Assembly (NCBI RefSeq): GCF_001675285.1
Contig: NZ_LSGQ01000030.1
Span: 124,001-188,000, forward strand
Length of the DNA stretch: 64,000 bases
From: Elizabethkingia miricola
Lineage (GTDB): Bacteria; Bacteroidota; Bacteroidia; Flavobacteriales; Weeksellaceae
Direction: 5' to 3'
Numbering within the stretch: the first letter of the stretch is position 1; the number at the start of each line of letters is the position of its first letter. The notes under the pieces were generated by a model. The model was not told the origin of the DNA. It saw only the letters and a program-made list of their open reading frames with translations, and did no database searches. Shown piece by piece: positions 52,352 to 61,342 of this stretch. The position numbers and the translations under genes were made by a program.

Positions 52352-53845
52352 TTAAAGATTAGGATTGCTTTCCGTTTCTTTTTGTGGTATTGGGAATATA
52401 TAATAGCGACTATTAGGCACAAATTCACTTTTATCGGGGAAAGTAAATACAGAATGCCCTCTTGCATCTACCTCTTTTACTGTACCATCAGGTGTAGTCA
52501 CTTTAACTTTTATAGGCTTTCCATCGGCAGTTGTATAAGGATTTCTTACAACTTTTCCTTGAGTACGGATAATATCGGATAATGAAAACCCTTCACCAAA
52601 TAATTCTTTTCTTCTTTCAATCAGTACTTCTTTTAGAACCGCTTCTGCATTCAGACTTCCGTTATAAAGATTTGCTTTTCTGGCAGCCTTTAGAAGATTC
52701 AGATTCACTACTGCTTCAGATGCATTTCCTGATCTTGCATAGCCTTCTGCTGCGATCAGGTACATTTCGGCAGATCTCATGTACACAATATCAGCAATTA
52801 AATTCGGTTTAAATTTGAACTTTTTATATCTCAGCAGGCCTTCACGTCCTTTTAGTCCATCCCATTCGAACAACTGATATCTTATATCATTTGTATCAAA
52901 TAAGTCTTTAAAGAACGGGTCTGCCATAAAGCTATAATAGTAACTACCGGAAGAAGATACATCCAGATAGTGGAATGCATAACTTTCACCTGATTGCTCT
53001 TGCGTTTGTCCATGTCCCCAGATCCACTCGGAGTTGCCAATATCGTTGAAACCTTCTGAATATTTTTCGGTTGGCATAAAAGTATACCCTGTTCTTGCTG
53101 TATTTGCAGCATCAGCAGCTTTCAGCCATTCTCCTGTATTCAGGTAAGTTCTTGCTAAAAGTCCATTAACAACAGACAGGTCAATCTTATCTTTGTTATT
53201 TCGCTTATAGCTTTTCAATAAATTTTTAGCATCCAAAAGGTCACTTTTTATCAGGGCATAAAGCTCTTCAAGACTCGCTCTTTTATTACCTACCGAATTA
53301 ATAGTGGCCGGCTGAGTATAAATTGGTACTGTTAAAGCTGTTTTGTCTTTTTGATAGCTATACTGATAAAAACTTGCCAGATTAAGATAACAAAAAGCTC
53401 TGAAAGCTTTTGCCTGTCCTTTTACCTGATCTTTCTTTTCCTGTGAGCCTTCTATATTATCTATTCTGCTCAGCACATTATTCATGTTGTTTATTGCAGA
53501 ATAAAACAGATTCCAAACAAATAAAGTACGCGATCCGGTATTATTTACAAGATCTGTAAATGCATATGCAGAGTTGAATCCATATTTATTAGTCAGTACC
53601 GCAACATCACTCCCCATTGCATCACTTGCGCGAAGTACCGTAGAGTAGCCAATATTGGCATATGTTGTTCCGTCATCATTAAATTTTGCCCAGGCTCCGT
53701 TAACTACCGTTTCGGCATTCTCTGCAGTTTTAAAAACCTCTTCTTCATTAGCCTGGTTAGTAGGTGCTGTTTCCAGCTCTCTTTCACAACTTATAAAAAC
53801 AGAAGCTGCAAAAGCCAGAAACAATGTATATTTTATTTTTGTCAT
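52352..53845 (-). CDS. SusD/RagB-family lipoprotein of the SAM-riboswitch unit (pair C)
   Basis: Surface lipoprotein partner of SusC C. Lipoprotein signal MTKIKYTLFLAFAASVFISC, then ERELETAPT. Family segments: KGQAKAFRAFCYLNLASFYQ, VNGLLARTYLNTGEWLKAAD, IVYMRSAEMYLIAAEGYARS and LIERRKELFGEGFSLSDIIR. Length 497 residues is slightly short for the family. It follows the SusC gene by 15 bases and is the last gene of the unit before a terminator, so a SAM riboswitch in the leader should control it too. The ligand is unknown; a methionine-related nutrient is a reasonable inference from the regulation. Confidence 0.95.
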   Translation of the reverse strand: MTKIKYTLFLAFAASVFISCERELETAPTNQANEEEVFKTAENAETVVNGAWAKFNDDGTTYANIGYSTVLRASDAMGSDVAVLTNKYGFNSAYAFTDLVNNTGSRTLFVWNLFYSAINNMNNVLSRIDNIEGSQEKKDQVKGQAKAFRAFCYLNLASFYQYSYQKDKTALTVPIYTQPATINSVGNKRASLEELYALIKSDLLDAKNLLKSYKRNNKDKIDLSVVNGLLARTYLNTGEWLKAADAANTARTGYTFMPTEKYSEGFNDIGNSEWIWGHGQTQEQSGESYAFHYLDVSSSGSYYYSFMADPFFKDLFDTNDIRYQLFEWDGLKGREGLLRYKKFKFKPNLIADIVYMRSAEMYLIAAEGYARSGNASEAVVNLNLLKAARKANLYNGSLNAEAVLKEVLIERRKELFGEGFSLSDIIRTQGKVVRNPYTTADGKPIKVKVTTPDGTVKEVDARGHSVFTFPDKSEFVPNSRYYIFPIPQKETESNPNL

Positions 53846-53860
53846 GTTCTTTATTTTTAA

Positions 53861-56779
53861 TTAAAATGTTGCCTGTAATCCGAAAGTCACTGTTCTCATT
53901 GCCGGATATCTGTAATAGGTTGTTCCGTCAACTGTCTGTTCAGGATCCATTCCTTTGTGTCCGTAGAATGTTAATAAATTCTCACCCTGCAGATAAATTC
54001 TGAATCTCTGAAGTCCCAGATTAGCGAAAGTATCTTTTGGCAATGTATAACCTACACTTACATTTTTAAGTCTTGCATACGTACCGGAATAAAGGAATCT
54101 GGTTGATGTAGACGTCCAGTTATTGGTTGTGGTACTAAGCGCAGGAACATCTGTATTTCTATTCTCGGGCGTCCATCTGTTCAGTATCTCTTCACCCCAA
54201 GCTCTTCCTGCAGAATTTCCGTTGGTCAATAACATTGTATAGTCGCTATCCAGGATTTTCCCACCGATACTATATGATAATAATGCAGAGAAATCGAAGT
54301 TTTTATAGGTTATAGATGTACTAATACCTCCTATCCATTTAGGCAGCGAAGAGCCTTGCAGCATTTTGGTTGCTTTGGAATACTCAGAAGTTGTTCCCTC
54401 TACCGTATTTCCGTTAGCATCTGTCGTTTGTGTTTTCCATAATGGAGCTCCGTTGTTAGGGTCTACTCCTGCCCATGTCGGAATAAAGAAGTCATATACA
54501 GATCCTCCTACCTGAAGTAGTTTTGTCCCACTAACAATAGAACCTTTTGGTAATTTTGTAATCTTATTCTTTGTAGTAGTAGCATTAATATCTAAATCCC
54601 AACGGAAGTTTTCTGTTTTTACAGGTGTCGTCTGCAGACTGATCTCGAATCCGGTATTCTGCAACTCACCAATATTATCGGAATAACCATTGAATCCTAC
54701 AGATGGTGCCAATGGCATTGTAAATAATAAATCTTTACTCTGTCTTTTAAAGTACTCTACATTACCTCTGATTCGGTTATTCAGGATAGCAAATTCTAAT
54801 CCTACATTCAGATTCAGGTTAGTTTCCCATTTTAAATCCGGCGTTGGTAATCTGCTTGCCACAGTCCCTCCTTCACCAAGGTTATTATAAAATGCATATA
54901 AACTCTGATATGCATATAATGTACTTAACCCATCATTACCTTGCCCTCCATAACTGGCACGCAATGTCAACTGATCAAAAAAGTTCAGGTTCTTTACAAA
55001 GTCTTCACTCGAAAGTTTCCAGGATCCACCAACCGACCAGAATGTTCCCCAACGATTTTTAGGAGAAAACCTTGAAGATCCGTCTGCTCTTACTGATCCC
55101 GCCAAGAAATATTTATTCTGATAATCGTATTCCACTTTACCTAGGAAACTTAATAATGATCTTTTATCACTATTTCCACTAAATCCACCTAACAGCGCTG
55201 CAGCATCCGGTTCATAATATCCCGGCAGAGAGAACTGGCTTCTGTTACCTGAAATAATCTGATACTCATACTGGTAAAATTCTTGTCCTGCCAATACATT
55301 AAAATGATGCTGCCCAAATTTCTTATCGTAGGTTAAAATATTACTGGTTGTATAAGAAAGTGTTCTGTCACTACTTTTGGAAACAGACCCACCAGTTTCT
55401 TTTCCTTGTCCTAAAAGCAGATTGGTGTAATAATGTGTATTAAGACTTACCAAATCTACAGACAAGCTTGATTTGAATCTAAGTTCCGGAAGGAAAATAA
55501 ATTCTAAGAATCCTTTACCAGAGAAATTATCAATTTTTCTTTCATTTTTATCCAGAGGGAGTGTTGCTGCTGCGTTCTGATTCTGCAAAGCACTGGTAGG
55601 TCTATATTTACCAAAATCGTATATTCTGTTTCCATTTTTATCCAAAACATAGCTTCCATTTTCATTCCTTTCATAATAAGGATAGAATGAAGGGACTACT
55701 CTTGCAGCATTTATAACATTATCTGTTCTGGAATCCGATGCAGGTGGCGCCTGCTGAAGTGTATTAACATAGCTTAAGTTGGCTCCGGCGTTCAGCCAGC
55801 TTTTCACTTGTGAGTTTACTTTTAATCTCGCACTGTATCTTTTGAACCCGGATTCTATAGCCATCCCTTTCTCATCTAAATAACCCAGAGAGAAGAAATA
55901 GTTTCCTTTTTCGTTACCTCCACTTAAGTCTAAATCTACCTGACTTCTGGATGCAGTTCTTTGTAAGACATCGCGCCAGTCATCATTCCATAAAGCAGTA
56001 GCCCCCGGTAACAACTTACCATCCAGACCAACCGGTTTAGGATAATCAGGACCGTATGGATTAATCCCCAAACTGGAAATAAGATTGTCTGTTGCCATCT
56101 GTGCAGCCTGGCTCTGAGAAATTTTAGGAGATACATAACCGTTTCTTAAAGCTTCCCAGTATAACTGAAAATACTGATCTGTATTTACCTGTTTATAATC
56201 TTTTACAGCTCTCCCGGAAAATCCCTGGCTGATATTGAAGTTAATTTTAGACTCTCCTTTTTTTCCGGATTTAGTCGTAATTACAATAATTCCATTTGCA
56301 CCTCTGGAACCATATAGTGCACTTGCTGTTGCATCTTTTAGCACACTGATGGATTCTACATCATTAGGATTTATAGCATTTATATTTCCATCGTAAGGAA
56401 TACCGTCTACTACATAAAGCGGAGAACTGGATGCGCTTATAGAGCCAATTCCTCTAATTCTTATCGCCGCTGTTTCACCGGGTTGTCCTGATGCACTTAC
56501 AGCCTGCAATCCAGGAACCTGTCCTTCTAAAGCTTTGGTAATATTGGTAATTGGTCTGGTTTCAATTTTGCTTCCGGAAACTGTTGCAACAGATCCTGTA
56601 TAGCTGGACCTTTTTGCTTTTCCATAAGCAACAACTACTACTTCATCAATTTCTTTTTCCCGAAGAGAGTCTTTCTTCCCTTTTGTATTCTGACCATAAA
56701 TCCCCGAAACTCCCAGGAAGAATACCGCTACCCCTATCGGTATTCTAATATTAGCTTCTATTGCTGACTTTCTAAGCAT
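53861..56779 (-). CDS. SusC/RagA-family TonB-dependent transporter under a SAM-I riboswitch (pair C)
   Basis: Outer-membrane TonB-dependent channel of 972 residues. The exported N-terminus (IRIPIGVAVFFLGVSGIYG, then QNTKG) is followed directly by the TonB-box-like KEIDEVVVVAYGKAKRSS; as in pairs A and B, no CarboxypepD_reg-like domain is present. Plug: ALEGQVPGLQAVSASGQPG, LYVVDGIPYDG, and VLKDATASALYGSRGANGII. The barrel ends at YPAMRTVTFGLQATF. The leader (56780-56975) holds a SAM-I riboswitch and terminator, so expression should rise when S-adenosylmethionine is low. That suggests import of methionine, a precursor, or peptides or cofactors for methionine synthesis. Confidence 0.97.
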   Translation of the reverse strand: MLRKSAIEANIRIPIGVAVFFLGVSGIYGQNTKGKKDSLREKEIDEVVVVAYGKAKRSSYTGSVATVSGSKIETRPITNITKALEGQVPGLQAVSASGQPGETAAIRIRGIGSISASSSPLYVVDGIPYDGNINAINPNDVESISVLKDATASALYGSRGANGIIVITTKSGKKGESKINFNISQGFSGRAVKDYKQVNTDQYFQLYWEALRNGYVSPKISQSQAAQMATDNLISSLGINPYGPDYPKPVGLDGKLLPGATALWNDDWRDVLQRTASRSQVDLDLSGGNEKGNYFFSLGYLDEKGMAIESGFKRYSARLKVNSQVKSWLNAGANLSYVNTLQQAPPASDSRTDNVINAARVVPSFYPYYERNENGSYVLDKNGNRIYDFGKYRPTSALQNQNAAATLPLDKNERKIDNFSGKGFLEFIFLPELRFKSSLSVDLVSLNTHYYTNLLLGQGKETGGSVSKSSDRTLSYTTSNILTYDKKFGQHHFNVLAGQEFYQYEYQIISGNRSQFSLPGYYEPDAAALLGGFSGNSDKRSLLSFLGKVEYDYQNKYFLAGSVRADGSSRFSPKNRWGTFWSVGGSWKLSSEDFVKNLNFFDQLTLRASYGGQGNDGLSTLYAYQSLYAFYNNLGEGGTVASRLPTPDLKWETNLNLNVGLEFAILNNRIRGNVEYFKRQSKDLLFTMPLAPSVGFNGYSDNIGELQNTGFEISLQTTPVKTENFRWDLDINATTTKNKITKLPKGSIVSGTKLLQVGGSVYDFFIPTWAGVDPNNGAPLWKTQTTDANGNTVEGTTSEYSKATKMLQGSSLPKWIGGISTSITYKNFDFSALLSYSIGGKILDSDYTMLLTNGNSAGRAWGEEILNRWTPENRNTDVPALSTTTNNWTSTSTRFLYSGTYARLKNVSVGYTLPKDTFANLGLQRFRIYLQGENLLTFYGHKGMDPEQTVDGTTYYRYPAMRTVTFGLQATF

Positions 56780-56803
56780 ATTTATATTTTTTAATTATCT
56801 ATC

Positions 56804-56838
56804 AAAAAAATTCCCTTTGCATAATAGACAGCAAAGGG
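56804..56838 (-). terminator. Riboswitch-linked intrinsic terminator before SusC C
   Basis: Minus strand: CCCTTTGC, 10 bases, GCAAAGGG, AA, then seven T. It lies between the SAM-I aptamer and the SusC start codon, with no gene upstream on this strand that it could end, so it is the probable expression platform. Confidence 0.85.
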
Positions 56839-56863
56839 CATTTATAAATATAAAATACCTATT

Positions 56864-56957
56864 GCTTATCTTTCCTTTAAGGCTGAATGTAACACCTTGC
56901 ATCGAGCAGGTTGTCAAGATATCATCGGGTCAGTTCCCTCCACCTTTCTTTATAAGC
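56864..56957 (-). ncRNA. SAM-I (S-box) riboswitch aptamer
   Basis: Read on the minus strand. P1 is GCTTAT (56957-56952) with ATAAGC (56869-56864). Between them are the conserved elements in order: AAAGAAAGGTGGAGGGA, ACCCGATGA, CAACCTGC, GCAAGGTGTTACATTCAGC and AAAGGAAAGATAAG, each close to the SAM-I consensus (AGGTGGAGGGA, CCCGATGA, GGCAACC, GCAAGGTGC). One difference is GACAACC where GGCAACC is usual. Such RNAs bind S-adenosylmethionine and usually end transcription when it is plentiful. Promoter upstream and terminator downstream complete the switch. Confidence 0.88.
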
Positions 56958-56975
56958 TGGGTTATAATTATGCGA

Positions 56976-57006
56976 CAAAGCTATAAACATAATATCTATC
57001 AAACAA
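56976..57006 (-). promoter_or_regulatory. Promoter of the riboswitch-SusC/SusD unit
   Basis: Minus strand: TTG at 57006-57004 (20-base spacer; a second TTTG at 57003-57000 gives 16) and TAGCTTTG at 56983-56976, 18 bases before the aptamer. Confidence 0.7.
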
Positions 57007-57266
57007 GTAGATTTTTAGATTTGTTAAGAATTTTTAACAAGATTGAAATTGAAAAATTCATAAAATACTGTTAAATAAAGCAATGAGGAAAATTCAATAA
57101 AATTGAAAACTGATAAATATCATATAAAATAAATATTTAACAAACGATTGTTAGTTATAAATAAATACAGCGTATTATTTATAGTTAATTTCTTCTTTTT
57201 GGCATCATTAACATATAATAGATCTTGGATTTTGGTTGTTTTTGTAAAAACATCTAAATTTATCCT
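57007..57266. other. AT-rich intergenic stretch between the riboswitch promoter and aroQ
   Basis: Divergent promoter region with no gene. Close to aroQ, TTGTTTTTG followed by TAAATTTA (57255-57262) could be its promoter, but the -7 box has A instead of the final G. Confidence 0.4.
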
Positions 57267-57677
57267 ATGAAAATATTAATCGTCAACGGCCCGAACCTAA
57301 ACCTTTTGGGAACAAGGGAGCCTGAAATATATGGAACTACCTCTATGGAGGATTACCTACAAGTACTTAGACAAGAATTTGTTCAGGATGATATCTTGTA
57401 TTACCAATCAAATATTGAAGGAGAGCTTATCAACAAAATACAAGAAGATGATTTCGATGCTCTTGTTGTTAACTTCGGAGCTTTCACCCATTACTCTTAT
57501 GCTTTAGCTGACTGCCTTAAAAATATTCGAAAACCTAAAATAGAAGTTCATATCAGCAATATATACAAGCGTGAGGAATTCCGTCAGAAATCGGTAACGG
57601 CAACATATACTGATGCAATTCTTTCAGGATTTGGAATGAAGGGATACAGACTGGCTTTATTGCACTTGCTCCACTAA
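57267..57677 (+). CDS. aroQ: 3-Dehydroquinate dehydratase, type II
   Basis: Third step of the shikimate pathway, from 3-dehydroquinate to 3-dehydroshikimate; dodecameric cytoplasmic enzyme. The 136 residues match the family closely: ILIVNGPNLNLLGTREPEIYG at the start, NIEGELINKI with its conserved Glu, ALVVNFGAFTHYSYALADCL (usual NPGAYTHTS; here NFGAFTHYS), and EVHISNIYKREEFRQKS with the catalytic His. The Phe in NFGAF is a mild deviation. It stands alone, divergent from the riboswitch unit. Confidence 0.96.
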   Translation: MKILIVNGPNLNLLGTREPEIYGTTSMEDYLQVLRQEFVQDDILYYQSNIEGELINKIQEDDFDALVVNFGAFTHYSYALADCLKNIRKPKIEVHISNIYKREEFRQKSVTATYTDAILSGFGMKGYRLALLHLLH

Positions 57678-57701
57678 GGACACCTACTTTTACAAATACA
57701 A

Positions 57702-57737
57702 ACAAAAAAAATCCTCAGTTAAAATTAACTGAGGATT
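57702..57737 (-). terminator. Intrinsic terminator of pckA (shared with aroQ)
   Basis: AATCCTCAGTTAA and TTAACTGAGGATT form a perfect 13-bp stem with a 2-base loop. On the minus strand eight T residues follow, so it mainly serves pckA. Confidence 0.93.
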
Positions 57738-57759
57738 CTTAACTTAAGAAAAGTTTATC

Positions 57760-59343
57760 TTAAATCACTTCTGCTTCTTTTCTTGGAGCTCCTGCTAAGA
57801 TGCTTTCATCTTTAATATCATCGAATCTTTCGAAGTTTTTATGGAAAGCTGATGCCAAAGATCTTGCTTTCTCAATATAGGCATCGTAAGAATCCCAGCT
57901 GTTTTCCGGCAGTAACATAGACTCATCGGAAACCCCCTCACATGATACAGGAATCTGTACCTTAAAGATAGGACTTTCTTTGTAATCTACATTATTTAAT
58001 TTACCATCTAATGCAGCAGAGATAAGAGCTCTTGTATCTTTAAGGCTCATACGCTTCATTTTACCGTTGAAACCAGTATTAACCAACCATACTTTCGCAT
58101 CTGCACTTTTTATTTTTTCAGATAGCATTTTCCCATACTCAGTTGGGTGAAGAGGCATAAATGCGGCACCAAAACATACAGAGAATGTAGTTTGCGGCTC
58201 TGTTACACCAACCTCAGTACCTGCAACTTTGGAAGTATATCCTGAAATAAAGTGGTATGCTGCCTGTTCCGGAGTAAGCCTAGAGATCGGAGGCAATACA
58301 CCAAAGGCATCAAATGTCAGAAAGAAAATATTTTTAGGATTCTTTCCGATAGAAGGAACCTGAATATTGTTAATAAAATCAATCGGATAACTTACACGTG
58401 TATTAGGCGTAATGCTGTCGTTTGTATAATCTGCCTCACCATTCTCATCAAAAAATACATTTTCAAGAATAGCACCTGGCTTGATTGCGCCATAGATATC
58501 TGGTTCTTTCTCTGCAGAAAGGTCAATAGCTTTAGCATAACATCCACCTTCAATGTTGAATACAGTATTATCCGGAGTCCATCCATGTTCATCATCACCG
58601 ATTAGCTTTCTGTTTGGATCTGCTGAAAGAGTTGTTTTACCAGTACCTGACAAACCGAAGAAAATAGCTGTTTCTCCATCTGCTCCGGCATTAGCTGAAC
58701 AGTGCATTGGCAATACATTCTGTTGAACAGGAAGTGTAAAGTTAAGTGCAGAGAAAATACCTTTTTTCATTTCTCCGGTATAAGCAGAGCCACCAATAAG
58801 AGCAATTTTTCTCTTGAAATTAAGAATAGAGAAATTATGTTGTCTTGTTCCGTCTCTTTCCGGATCTGCTTTAAAACTTGGTATACAAAGAATCAACCAG
58901 TCTGTTTCACCAAAAGATTCAAGTTCATCTACTGTAGGGCGGATAAACATATTGTATACAAACTGATTAGACCAAGGAAATTCGGTAACTGCAGTAATTT
59001 TTACCTGGTAGCGCTTATCTGCAACAGCAAACGCTTCTCTTGCATATAAAGGAATCTCGGAAGCATATTCTGCAACTCTGTCATATAATGCATCAAATTT
59101 TTCACTGTCAAAAGGAAGGTTTACTTTTCCATCCCACCATACTCTGTCTGCAGTAACTTCATCTTTTACGATGAATCTGTCTTTAGGAGAACGTCCTGTA
59201 AATTCTCCTGTGTTAATTGCTAAAGCGCCAGATTTTGCAACAAAACCCTGTTTGAGATTAACAGTTTCCTGTACCAGTTCTTCTGGAGACAATTGCCATT
59301 TAACATTGTCATTTTTAATTCCGAATTTTTCTAATGATCTCAT
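57760..59343 (-). CDS. pckA: Phosphoenolpyruvate carboxykinase (ATP)
   Basis: ATP-dependent PEPCK, the gluconeogenic step from oxaloacetate to PEP. Start set at the ATG at 59343 (MRSLEKFGIKNDNVKW, 527 residues); 14 further codons from a TTG at 59385 are open but do not fit the family. Key motifs: FTGRSPKDRFIV, HCSANAG (Mn ligand region), the kinase P-loop GLSGTGKTTLSAD, and FVDEHGW-like LIGDDEHGW followed by NIEGGCYAK; RVSYPIDFI lies near the nucleotide site. Signature residues are intact. Monocistronic between two terminator-free gaps; the 3' end has a strong terminator. Confidence 0.97.
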   Translation of the reverse strand: MRSLEKFGIKNDNVKWQLSPEELVQETVNLKQGFVAKSGALAINTGEFTGRSPKDRFIVKDEVTADRVWWDGKVNLPFDSEKFDALYDRVAEYASEIPLYAREAFAVADKRYQVKITAVTEFPWSNQFVYNMFIRPTVDELESFGETDWLILCIPSFKADPERDGTRQHNFSILNFKRKIALIGGSAYTGEMKKGIFSALNFTLPVQQNVLPMHCSANAGADGETAIFFGLSGTGKTTLSADPNRKLIGDDEHGWTPDNTVFNIEGGCYAKAIDLSAEKEPDIYGAIKPGAILENVFFDENGEADYTNDSITPNTRVSYPIDFINNIQVPSIGKNPKNIFFLTFDAFGVLPPISRLTPEQAAYHFISGYTSKVAGTEVGVTEPQTTFSVCFGAAFMPLHPTEYGKMLSEKIKSADAKVWLVNTGFNGKMKRMSLKDTRALISAALDGKLNNVDYKESPIFKVQIPVSCEGVSDESMLLPENSWDSYDAYIEKARSLASAFHKNFERFDDIKDESILAGAPRKEAEVI

Positions 59344-59438
59344 TACTTTACTTTTCAATTGGCTAAAGTTAATAAAATTTAACAAGTAGCCTCAATGATA
59401 TTCATCATCTTACAAAAAAGTTTATATAAAACTGATTA

Positions 59439-60350
59439 TCAGAAAATTAATTCATCATAGGAGAAGAAATTTGGAAATCCATTATGCAGAAAATAGCTTT
59501 CATAATCCCGGAATTTTGAGGTCAAAATGAAATCTCCACCCCATGCACCCAAACTTTTGAAGAACGAAGGAGCATTTTCAAAATATTTTTCTTTAACTGT
59601 GGGTATTTTAAGGAAATTACTCATGGTTTTTTCGTGTTCATCCATTATAAGTGAAAATTTTTCTAAATTATCACTTTCCAAAATCTCTTCTGTAAGTCTT
59701 GAAAAATAATGAATTAAATCCTGAGATTTTTCCATCTGCCTGTACATCGTAATTCCTTCACGGGAGTCTTGTTTTTTGTTCAGGTGAACGAATAAAAGCA
59801 GGTCTTTGAAACTTGGTGAATAATTTACAGTTTCAACAGTTTTATTCTCTCCATTTCTGGTATAAATAATTGGAGTTCCGGCTTTCGCTACTGCAATATC
59901 ATAACCACTTCCACCCAAAGCAATATCATTTAGGACAAATGCATCTACATCTCCCCATTTTGCAACATTATTCATAAGGGTAGAACTGCTCCCCAGTCCA
60001 AAGTTTTCAGGAAACTGTACATTGGATTTTAATCTATAAGAATCATTACCCGATAATTTTATAGAATCTAAGTCTTTTAGTGTTTTAAAAATTTTAAGAA
60101 TAAAATCAGAAGCCGATTCTAAATTGGTTTCCAAAATGCTAAGATTATTGTAATCTATGCAAGTTTTTAACCACAGCTTTCCTTCCCGGTATGTTTCCCA
60201 ATGGATTTGAGATTTATGATCAGTGATTATTTCAGCTGAAAGATCCTGTCCTAGTTTGGTTGGAATAGCCAGAGCTTTCGCTCCATCCAAAACAAAATAC
60301 TCGGATGTCAATAATAATTTGCCGTGAGAGAAAAAATGTTGTTTATCCAA
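59439..60350 (-). CDS. GYDIA-type GHMP kinase family protein
   Basis: GHMP superfamily small-molecule kinase of 303 residues. The name-giving GGSGYDIAVAKAG segment is present, and FGLGSSSTLMNNVAKW is the phosphate-binding GLGSSS loop. The N-terminus HGKLLLTSEYFVLDGAKALA matches mevalonate/phosphomevalonate kinases, and LGAWGGDFIL near the C-terminus is the third GHMP motif. In Flavobacteriia this type is commonly annotated near mevalonate-pathway genes, but no such gene is seen here, so the substrate remains open (mevalonate or a phosphorylated intermediate is plausible). It is separated from fabD by a terminator. Confidence 0.88.
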   Translation of the reverse strand: MDKQHFFSHGKLLLTSEYFVLDGAKALAIPTKLGQDLSAEIITDHKSQIHWETYREGKLWLKTCIDYNNLSILETNLESASDFILKIFKTLKDLDSIKLSGNDSYRLKSNVQFPENFGLGSSSTLMNNVAKWGDVDAFVLNDIALGGSGYDIAVAKAGTPIIYTRNGENKTVETVNYSPSFKDLLLFVHLNKKQDSREGITMYRQMEKSQDLIHYFSRLTEEILESDNLEKFSLIMDEHEKTMSNFLKIPTVKEKYFENAPSFFKSLGAWGGDFILTSKFRDYESYFLHNGFPNFFSYDELIF

Positions 60351-60363
60351 AATGGGTCATTAA

Positions 60364-60394
60364 AGAAGAGACACAAATTTCTTTGTGTCTCTTT
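60364..60394 (-). terminator. Terminator-like hairpin after fabD
   Basis: AAGAGACACAAA and TTTGTGTCTCTT form a 12-bp stem. On the minus strand only CTTT follows, so the T-tract is weak there; on the plus strand it is TTATTTTT. Confidence 0.7.
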
Positions 60395-60407
60395 ATTTTT
60401 ATTCTGA

Positions 60408-61283
60408 TTAAAATGCAGAAGATGTTTCGACTGCCGAGTCTATTTTTTTGATCAGTCCCTGTAAGGTTTTACCTGGCCCAACCTCAACAAAGTTAGTAGC
60501 GCCGTCTTTTATCATGTTTCTTACAGACTGCGTCCATTTTACTGGCCCTGTAAGTTGCTTGATAAGATTCTGTTTAATCTCTTCAGGATCAGAAACCGCT
60601 GTGGTTGTAATATTCTGATATACCGGAATAATAGGCTTATTGAATTTTGTTGTATTAATAGCTTGTGCTAATTCTTCCTGAGCTGGCTGCATTAAAGGAG
60701 AATGGAAAGCTCCGTTTACCGGCAATAATAATGCTCTCTTGGCACCAGCTTCTTTTAGCTTGGCCATAGCTTCTTCAACAGCCTGAGTTTCACCAGAAAT
60801 CACCAATTGTCCCGGGCAGTTATAATTAGCAGGAACAACAATTCCTTCTACAGAAGCACAAATCTCTTCAACTTTATCATCATCAAGACCTAAAATAGCT
60901 GCCATAGATGATGGATTAGCGTCGCAAGCAGCCTGCATTGCCATAGCTCTTTTTGATACCAGGCGCAGTCCGTCTTCAAAAGAAAGAACACCATTTGCTA
61001 CTAAAGCTGAAAATTCCCCTAAAGAATGCCCTGCAACCATCTGAGCCCCAAGTGCATCTACAGCCTTAACCGCTGCAATAGAGTGAATAAAGATAGCAGG
61101 TTGTGTTACTTTAGTTTTTTTCAGGTCCTCATCTGTACCTTTGAACATCGTGGAAAGAATATCAAATCCCAGAATATCGTTAGCCGATTCCATTAAATCT
61201 TTAATTTCCTTACGGCTATCGTAAAGGTCCATTCCCATTCCAACAAACTGCGAACCCTGTCCAGGAAATACTAATGCTTTCAT
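60408..61283 (-). CDS. fabD: Malonyl-CoA:ACP transacylase
   Basis: Transfers malonyl from CoA to acyl carrier protein at the start of fatty acid synthesis; cytoplasmic. Length 291 residues is normal. Active-site segments: FPGQGSQFVGMG at residues 6-17, the nucleophile Ser87 in AGHSLGEFSAL, and His194 in NGAFHSPLM; VGPGKTLQGLI is near the C-terminus. Conserved Arg lies in the SKRAMAMQ helix. No other fab gene is adjacent. Confidence 0.97.
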   Translation of the reverse strand: MKALVFPGQGSQFVGMGMDLYDSRKEIKDLMESANDILGFDILSTMFKGTDEDLKKTKVTQPAIFIHSIAAVKAVDALGAQMVAGHSLGEFSALVANGVLSFEDGLRLVSKRAMAMQAACDANPSSMAAILGLDDDKVEEICASVEGIVVPANYNCPGQLVISGETQAVEEAMAKLKEAGAKRALLLPVNGAFHSPLMQPAQEELAQAINTTKFNKPIIPVYQNITTTAVSDPEEIKQNLIKQLTGPVKWTQSVRNMIKDGATNFVEVGPGKTLQGLIKKIDSAVETSSAF

Positions 61284-61342
61284 TCGTTTAAATTATTTTG
61301 TTTGTAAAACCTACTTAAAATTTAGTAGTATAGCACTTCTAA

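Noticed and set aside
56817-57074. Plus-strand 85-codon frame upstream of aroQ
   Set aside because: It is the complement of the SAM-I aptamer and its promoter, with no start signals or coding character.
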